DNA from: Parastagonospora avenae f. sp. tritici 18332-5
Taxonomy: Eukaryota; Ascomycota; Dothideomycetes; Pleosporales; Phaeosphaeriaceae
Length of the DNA: 14,703 nucleotides
Assembly: GCA_022559985.1 (NCBI GenBank)
Contig: JAFJTR010000196.1
Span: forward strand, 1 to 14,703
Direction: 5' to 3'
The translations under genes and the position numbers were made by a program. Within the stretch, counting starts at the first letter, position 1. Each line of letters opens with the position of its first letter. This document shows positions 9,049-14,703 of this stretch, piece after piece. Below the pieces are notes generated by a model that was not told the origin of the DNA, ran no database searches, and worked only from the letters and a program-made list of their open reading frames with translations.

Positions 9049-9070
9049 ATGATCAATGTTGATTGATCAT
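9049..9070. repeat. Short hairpin-forming inverted repeat
   Basis: ATGATCAAT and ATTGATCAT pair perfectly (9 base pairs) around a 4-base loop. It lies about 30 bases from the CACGTG palindrome at 9005-9016. Possible sub-terminal remnant of a small element or a protein-binding site; undecided. Confidence 0.55.
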
Positions 9071-9334
9071 AATTACCTTTCGTTGTATGGTATGGTAGGT
9101 GCGGACTCGCATCCTGACAATTATCTCGTACTCCTAAAGATCAGAAGTTTGCTACTTATCAAATTAATTGTATCATTAGGAAGGAAATATCAATTGTCGT
9201 AGATCTGGCTAAGTGTACGTGTTGAAATGTAATATGTCTATGACTTAGTCTTACGCAAATAATCGGGCCGCGTTGTATGTGTTGCTACCTCCCTTGAGTG
9301 CGGTGCTACTTCTCCTTACCTGCTCCTACCATTT

Positions 9335-11928
9335 TCAGGTTGAGCCTGCTTCCCTCTTCGGATCTTGTAATCTCGCTAACTCTAGTACTAGTCTATAGGT
9401 ATAGATGCCCATATCGACTTCTCGCAAAGCCTTGAAATACCAGTCTCGACCACGCTCTCCAATCTCCCAAGCTATTTGTTGTCCCTTTTCATTTGAGGTG
9501 AGATAGGAGACCAACTCAGGAAGCTCTTCCATGCTTTGGCTGACTGGTATATAATGCACCCATGGTACAAGGCGGTCGTCATGCCATTCTCGCAAGAGTG
9601 TTTGCTTCAGTGGAACAGACTTAGAGGCCAGCAGTTGGTAGTAGCGGCCGCTTATGCCGTTCCCGTCCATATCAAACACCAGTCTTGATTGAAGAGCTCG
9701 GTTTTTATTAGCCCAAGCCTTGACCTTGAAATAGGCATGTTCTTCCCTACAGTGTCGTCTCTCACATTGGAAAATTTTAGTGAAAGCAACGTCGAATAGC
9801 CTGCTGTTCAAGAATGCCGATTCCACACGGCCGACCACACCGTTCTGTTCTCGTAGATAAAAATGTCGCTTTCGTTCTAAGTTTTGTGCTAACGATACAA
9901 ATCTTTGTCGGTGAAAGTATCGCCACTGGCCATTCGACGCAAAACCACCTGTAGTAGAGCCGGCCCAGTAGAGATTGTTACGCTTCTTATCCCATTCAAT
10001 GTCATATGCGCCCTCATATTCAAATTCCGCTTCGATGTAGGCTGGACTTGGAAATACTATGTCGCCCATGGTGGAAAGGGAGCCGGTCGAAAGTATCGGG
10101 ACTAGACCTTCAATGAGGCGAAATGACGTTGGAGACATAATGAGGCCGTGCATCGCCTGGTACTCTTGATGTTGGCACAAATCCCTAGTCGAGAAAGGAT
10201 CTGTAACAAAAGGGAGAGCAAAGGTTTCCACTGCTTCATCGCGTTGTTGAGGCGCACAATTCTTCCTCAATGTATTCCAAACAGATTGTTGTGATAAGTT
10301 CGTCAGATTGAACTGTCTGCTGCTCACGTCGTCTCTTATTCCGAACCGTTGTGGTGGAGTTAGGATCCTTGGCTCGTCAAGGTGATTTACAAGAAACTTA
10401 ACGTCAGGGAGTGTCATCGGCAGACTTCCTAATAGCCTATTGAACAAGAGTTCAATGTGCCGATCGAAAGTGCGATAAGGATGGCTACAGTGGGTCTTGG
10501 CTTGATTACTAGAGAAAACACAAAGCCACAGCTCGCTGTCTGACATGGCTTGCAGATCCATCATTGCTTGAAGAACTTCGTCGCCACTTAGTTCCCAGAA
10601 TGGCGAGACAAGATTGTAAATCATGTCAAAGTCATCAATGATGGGTGACTGATGAGATGCCGCAAACTCATACCAGGCCTCAAAGCCACTTGGTGGTTCC
10701 GCATCGTATCTGCGTCGATATTCGCTATAGGCAGCGGAGTAGCTTTTCGATTGTTTTTGTGATAATACTTCAAAGCTCGTTCTGGCGCTATCTGTCAGAA
10801 TTTCAACAGGATGCTTTTGAAAATATCTGAAGCTAAGCTGTGCCGAAGATTGTGCGCTTCTGATAGCCAGATGATTTGCCAAGTACGGGACGAGAAAAAC
10901 AAGACAAAAGACCCAGAGGCTGTATCTGGCTTTCGCATACGTTGGAAGCATACGGACAACTTGCAAGAGGGCAAGGAACGAAGCCACGACATTCGCAATG
11001 GCTTGAGCTTCTGAGGACTGTATAAACGGATCACATGTGGAGATGAGACTGAACGTTTCTATAGCAGTGGCAATACACCATGAAGTACGTCTGGCCTGAG
11101 AAATACTTAGTATCAGCAAATACCTTGATGCAAGTAGCTACATACCGTTTGCGCGACGAAATACCAAGACAGAGCTTTGGCCATGCCCAACAATAACGTG
11201 GATGAAATGTCCAACATTGTAAAACCAAAGATAGTAGTGTGAATGCACATTGCAATAGTTAAGGTGACTACAGCCCTCCAGGCGAAGGGGACTATAGCAT
11301 CCTCGATATCGTCAATGGTAGGAATAAGTCGTGAGCTTGTAATAGTCTTGGGTAGGAAAGCAGCGTAGACGATGAATTGAGCTACAACTGCGATACTCGA
11401 TAGGACTGACCCTTGAGCACCCCCGTTGGACAAGGTGAGAGTGCAAAACAAAGCAATCAAGGTGGTACTCCAGATGAGTGGTGGTGGGGAGAATCGTGAA
11501 GAGTAAGATAAGCTAAAGGTAGGGAGATTGAGACTCAGGCGCTCCTGGGCTACCAGTAGTAGTGGAGTCAATGTTGGCTGTTGGGTTTTAGCTTCGAAAA
11601 CATATCTCATTCTAAATGAGCTGCTTACAAGGTATGCAACCACGCCGTTCTCTGCTTTATACCAAAGGGAGATGGCAAGACTTGTAGCAGCTATCCACAA
11701 GTATTGTGAAGATGTAGACCGCGCTCGAGAATCGCTAGGGGTAATTTTGGGTTTCCCAGCTAATCGACTCGCCATTTTGAACAAAATCGGAAGGATCATC
11801 CAGCTTAGTATCTCAGAGAACAACTCAGATTGCCGAGATAACAAGCGTTGCACTGAGATTGTGCAAAACACAGCAGCGATAGCTAATCCAGTGACTGCGT
11901 CGATGTTGTTAAGATGTAGGCTCCACAT
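9335..11928 (-). CDS. GT90 glycosyltransferase, CAP10-like, multi-span membrane protein
   Basis: Two exons (11928-11146 and 11095-9335) encode about 847 residues. The first third has several hydrophobic membrane segments, continuing to about residue 340. A soluble catalytic part follows, with GFEAWYEFA and PIIDDFDMIY near 398-420, then the GT90/CAP10 core: LYWAGSTTGG near 636-645, FDMDGNGISGRYYQLL near 735-750 and EWHDDRLVPWVHYIPVS near 764-780. Family members transfer sugars such as xylose in the secretory pathway; Cryptococcus CAP10 is needed for capsule and Cxt1 is a xylosyltransferase. The exact sugar here is unknown. The ATG at 11928 is the first in-frame ATG and precedes the first membrane segment; the frame stays open to 12147 but that codon is GTG. 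No stop or frameshift is visible, in contrast to the neighbouring transposons. It lies downstream of, and on the same strand as, the GT69 gene. Confidence 0.93.
11096..11145 (-). other. Spliceosomal intron in the GT90 gene
   Basis: This 50-base intron runs GTATGT...TTTCTCAG with a likely branch site TGCTGATAC. It is phase 0, joining FVAQT to ARRTSW. Without splicing the first exon frame would hit a stop 12 codons on. Size and donor are typical of filamentous ascomycetes. Confidence 0.93.
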
Positions 11929-12680
11929 TGTTGGGCCTGAGGAACTCGAGAGAAAGCCGTATGGCAGTGTTTGGCCTTGACATTGAGCTCCTTTTAGCCA
12001 ATGTTGAATCGCACCCCGATATACAACGTCTGGAGGATGAAGAATTAATGTGGATCTTAAGGACGGTGGGTCTATGCGATATAGGCAGGCATTGGCTTGT
12101 TTGTACGTAATCCTGGACTGGTTGTGCAGTATCCACACGGTATCCACATCAGATATTTATGCCTCACATGTTTGCCCCATGCACATCTTCTTGGCTTTCG
12201 GGGGACTACGGCACCCACTAAGATAACGTGCGGTGCTAAGCCCGATTAATGAATTTAATTGACGGTCGGATCTTCCCCTGATTTCTGTTAGCGAGCGGGG
12301 CTCAATAGGGGTTCGTGCGCCTATTGGCGTGACCCACACGCTACAGGACGCTTATTATAAGCGCCCGCAACAGTGCCCAATCCGTAGATAGATCGCCTAC
12401 CTAGATGATGAATAGCATCAAGGGATACACCAAAGACGCCGAGGTGAACCAAGCCGACAAGCTCTAAGCAGTAAATCACACATTCAACTGACGGCGCTAT
12501 ATTGGTTTCGGGTCCGCGCACGCGAATGGGAATGGCCAGACTCAAAAGCTGTTTGACCAGTTTATCATACTTAACATTGCTGGTGTTTAAGACTGATCTG
12601 CCATCATGTATTCTAGCATTTGCATTTTCGGTTGTACAACTCAGGATCTAGGAATTATAGAAAGGTTAGGTAAATCTGCG
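11929..12680. other. Intergenic region between the GT69 and GT90 genes
   Basis: This is the likely 5' leader and promoter of GT90 plus the 3' end of GT69. It contains ATAAATAT (minus strand, near 12160) about 230 bases above the chosen GT90 ATG, a possible TATA-like site. A 7-base-pair inverted repeat CAATAGG/CCTATTG lies at 12303-12326. No further gene is supported; the open readings here are short. Confidence 0.5.
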
Positions 12681-13984
12681 TCAAAGGTGCTTCCATCCAT
12701 TCTCTGTCAAGACTTGCATTTCGTTGATCAGACAATGCACTGCTGTCTCATTATCCCGTCTTCCTCCAGCAGACTCTTGCGCTTGCCATTGCCTTAGACT
12801 CTTGTTAATGACCAACTCTTCCGCGGCGCGTCGCAAGAGAGCCGGAATTGTTGCCAGTCGGGCCATCCAGATGCCTTTGAAGCGCTGACCTAATGAAGGC
12901 CACATCGATGAAGGATTCACCGCCTCATATGCCTCTACACTATAACCAACTCTCACATTTGGATTGACGTATACTCCTTCAGTGGTACTCAAGGGATTAT
13001 CCGCATGGATGAGACAGCACTCAGAGCCTTCCACGTGCATTTCCGCTAGCCCATCAGGTATACCGCGGAACTGCAAGGGATTTCTTGCAAGGAAAGGTTG
13101 CGCATTCATGACTACCAGGCCATTCCAGCAGGATTGAACTTGGACAACGTCGTTCGATGTAATTGCGTGGCGTGAACTGCTCGAAGAGAAATATGGCCAA
13201 GTTTGTATCGCAGTCTTAGCACCAGTTAGATCTCTTAGTGCAAAGGTGTCGTAGTAGACGGGTGGGTTCGAAAAGTCCAGGGAGCATGCAGCTGCGTACT
13301 CGCCATCGTTCGTAGACAAAAGCGTAACCACGTCTTCGGTCTTTTCCCTTACATACTGATTAACAAGACGGTACGACAGCAAAAGGGACTTGGACACACC
13401 GTGAAAATTACGTCGTTGAGCCAGATGACCTTATTAAAATCTTGTCCGCCGGCTTCCATTGCTTTGGCCATTTGCAGCATAACCCGGTTCCGTAGATTCG
13501 CCAAGTATGGGATCCGGCGAAGCTCCTTGCGGCCTGATGGTGTCCGTAGCCAACCAGTTTCATTAAGAGGTGGCGTCCGATACACATCATCCTCATGTGT
13601 CCTGTTGTCCAGTAAGATTGAGCGATGGACGTCTAGTTCAGCCAGTTGAGCATCTAGCTCTTGGAGTGCGCCTTTGCTGTCATCCCAGCTTCCGCTTTCC
13701 AAAACTGCTACGAAGACGTTTTCGGTGCCAAGAAATTTTACAAGATCCAGCACTGCCTTATTCCAATGGGACCTCAAGATCTTCTCATTATTCCAGTGTA
13801 TACTGGCAAGAAAAATTCGTTCGTGATTCGAGTGTTTCGACGTGACCGAAACGCGCTGCGTTAGCTGAGCCGGAAGGACTAAGTAAAAGCCGTCAACGAT
13901 AAGAAACATAGATATAATTATGATAGAAAGTCGGAACAGAACGCGTCTGTATCGGCGCGATTTGAGTAAATTTCTGGCAATCAT
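12681..13984 (-). CDS. GT69 alpha-mannosyltransferase-like protein, CAP59/CMT1 family
   Basis: Two exons (13984-13400 and 13355-12681) encode about 419 residues. The N-terminus MIARNLLKSRRYRR is basic and is followed by one hydrophobic segment near residues 16-36, a type II signal anchor placing the enzyme in the Golgi lumen. The family core follows: IFLASIHWNNEKILRSHW, VFVAVLESGSWDDSKG, RIPYLANLRNRVM, KVIWLNDVIF, DGEYAAACSLDF, YYDTFALRD, QTWPYF and SCWNGLVVMNAQPF. The C-terminus CLINEMQVLTENGWKHL looks complete. Cryptococcus relatives are CMT1 (alpha-1,3-mannosyltransferase) and CAP59, needed for capsule. The specific linkage here is inference. No stop or frameshift is seen. It is the first of two minus-strand genes, with GT90 following about 750 bases downstream. 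Confidence 0.92.
13356..13399 (-). other. Probable intron in the GT69 gene
   Basis: This 44-base segment runs GTGTGT...TTAATCAG, phase 0, joining DVIFT to YVREKTEDVV. The frame changes here and the family motif continues across, so an intron is needed. A neighbouring choice (donor two bases later, acceptor TATGTAAG) is also in frame and gives DVIFTVEKTEDVV, which resembles relatives slightly better but has a weaker donor. Confidence 0.75.
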
Positions 13985-14473
13985 AACTATGTAAGTCGCA
14001 CGAGATGGTGGCGGCGTTCCAGCAGCTCATTAAAAAGAGGTCCATTCGGAATTCGTTACATGTACTATACACGGACAATAATGAAAGAATATGACGAACA
14101 AGGAGAACTCTCATCATCCGGCAGCGTCAACTGTCCGTCTCTGGCGGCTTGGATCGGCTAACCATGCTTTCATACTATCATTTCACTAGCTTGGCAAAAG
14201 GCTAGCAGGGGCTTCCTTGTCTTTATCCTAGTCGATTAGTACTCGATCAGGTAAGCTTCCGAAAAGAAGGGAAGCGTAGACAAGGTTCAGCCAACGTTAT
14301 GCTTGTATAGGCGACCGACGGCCCCCGCGAGCATCCGGCCAAGTTAGTAAGAGAACACACAGTACAGTGCGCCATATAGCTTCACTTCAGTATGGATGGA
14401 ATTATCAAGAATGAGGAACAGCAGAAAGACGTACTGCATCGGTCGCAGACTGGAACTAGTGGAAGACGATATG
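13985..14473. other. Upstream region of the GT69 gene
   Basis: This stretch lies between the GT69 start codon and the right TIR and must hold its promoter and leader unless these reach into the TIR. I see no gene and no convincing core promoter motif. Confidence 0.5.
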
Positions 14474-14703
14474 TGATTCCGGTGAGCAGATTCTAGTGTT
14501 CCGCCGAGCGCTACGCCGGGCCGAGCGCTATACCGATCTGCATGTTACCGGTACCTTTAGGCATTACTTTGATGACGCATTGAAACGACGCGGAGTTGCT
14601 ATAAGACCCACCTGACGTTGTATCAGGCGCAAGCTATTGGGTCTACCACGCGCATTCAGCAGGGTTAACCAGGAAACGCGGCAGGTTCTGTTCAGACAAG
14701 GCG
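14474..14703 (-). repeat. Right terminal inverted repeat
   Basis: This is the reverse complement of the left TIR, with the outer 99 bases identical. It is 17 bases longer because TAGCGCTCGG occurs twice in its inner part (in reverse complement), a short local duplication absent from the left copy. Confidence 0.93.

Larger units (their letters stand above)
8224..9334. other. Gene-poor spacer with palindromes and CACGTG sites, downstream of the GT90 gene
   Basis: No gene is supported. It holds several inverted repeats (8541-8567, 8592-8613, 9049-9070) and three CACGTG cores (about 8507, 8834 and 9008). The last sits in the perfect 12-base palindrome GATCACGTGATC at 9005-9016. The region should include the 3' untranslated part of the GT90 transcript at its right edge. 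The minus-strand reading at 8467-8252 has no family resemblance. Confidence 0.5.
1..14703. mobile_element. TIR-bounded composite element carrying two glycosyltransferase genes
   Basis: The first 213 and last 230 bases are inverted copies of each other, so the window reads as one unit with terminal inverted repeats. It contains a dead pogo-type transposase, two solo LTRs, one nested gypsy retrotransposon and two intact glycosyltransferase genes. No functional transposase is present, so it would be non-autonomous. Flanking target-site duplications cannot be seen because the window stops at the repeats, and the repeats could continue outside it. That it is a transposon, rather than a segment lying between an inverted repeat pair, is inference. 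Confidence 0.65.

Noticed and set aside
11528..11980. 150-residue plus-strand reading inside the GT90 first exon
   Set aside because: It is antisense to well-supported membrane-spanning coding sequence and has no family resemblance.
11929..12147. N-terminal extension of the GT90 protein to 12147
   Set aside because: The codon at 12147 is GTG, not ATG, and there is no in-frame ATG before 11928. The extra 73 residues do not look like the membrane start expected of the family.
12303..12326. tRNA-like structure in the intergenic region (GGTTCG between CAATAGG and CCTATTG)
   Set aside because: Only one short stem is present; no cloverleaf, A box or acceptor stem can be made.
1..14703. Starship-type giant element
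   Set aside because: No DUF3435 tyrosine recombinase (captain) gene is seen, and Starships do not have 200-base terminal inverted repeats.

Overview
The window looks like DNA from a filamentous ascomycete (Pezizomycotina). Supporting signs are a 50-base intron with a GTATGT donor, a Fot1/pogo-type transposase, a chromodomain Ty3/gypsy retrotransposon, and nonsense changes of the kind left by repeat-induced point mutation (RIP; C to T at CpA, on either strand). I cannot name the species.

Both ends of the window are long terminal inverted repeats (213 bases left, 230 bases right; the outer 99 bases are identical). The whole 14.7 kb therefore reads as one TIR-bounded unit. Next to the left TIR, on the minus strand, is a decayed pogo/Fot1-like transposase (about 297-1958). 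It is split by a solo LTR (1126-1348, duplication TATAT) and bordered by a second, oppositely oriented solo LTR of the same family (1964-2186, duplication CCTAT). A complete but inactive chromovirus-type retrotransposon follows (2797-8218, duplication ATATG). It has 219-base LTRs, a Tf1-style self-priming site, and a gag-pol frame carrying 19 premature stops. About 1.1 kb without a recognisable gene comes next (8224-9334).

The right third holds two apparently intact minus-strand genes. One encodes a multi-membrane-span glycosyltransferase of family GT90 (CAP10-like; 9335-11928, one intron). The other encodes a type II membrane glycosyltransferase of family GT69 (CAP59/CMT1-like alpha-mannosyltransferase; 12681-13984, one intron). 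Relatives of both families build capsule and cell-surface glycans in Cryptococcus, so the pair is best read as a small surface-polysaccharide module.

The main point of interest is the combination: an intact two-gene glycosyltransferase cargo inside long TIRs, with mobile elements at the other end that are all RIP-damaged or reduced to solo LTRs. No intact transposase, Starship-type tyrosine recombinase or other mobilising enzyme is visible, so if the unit moved recently it must have been mobilised in trans.
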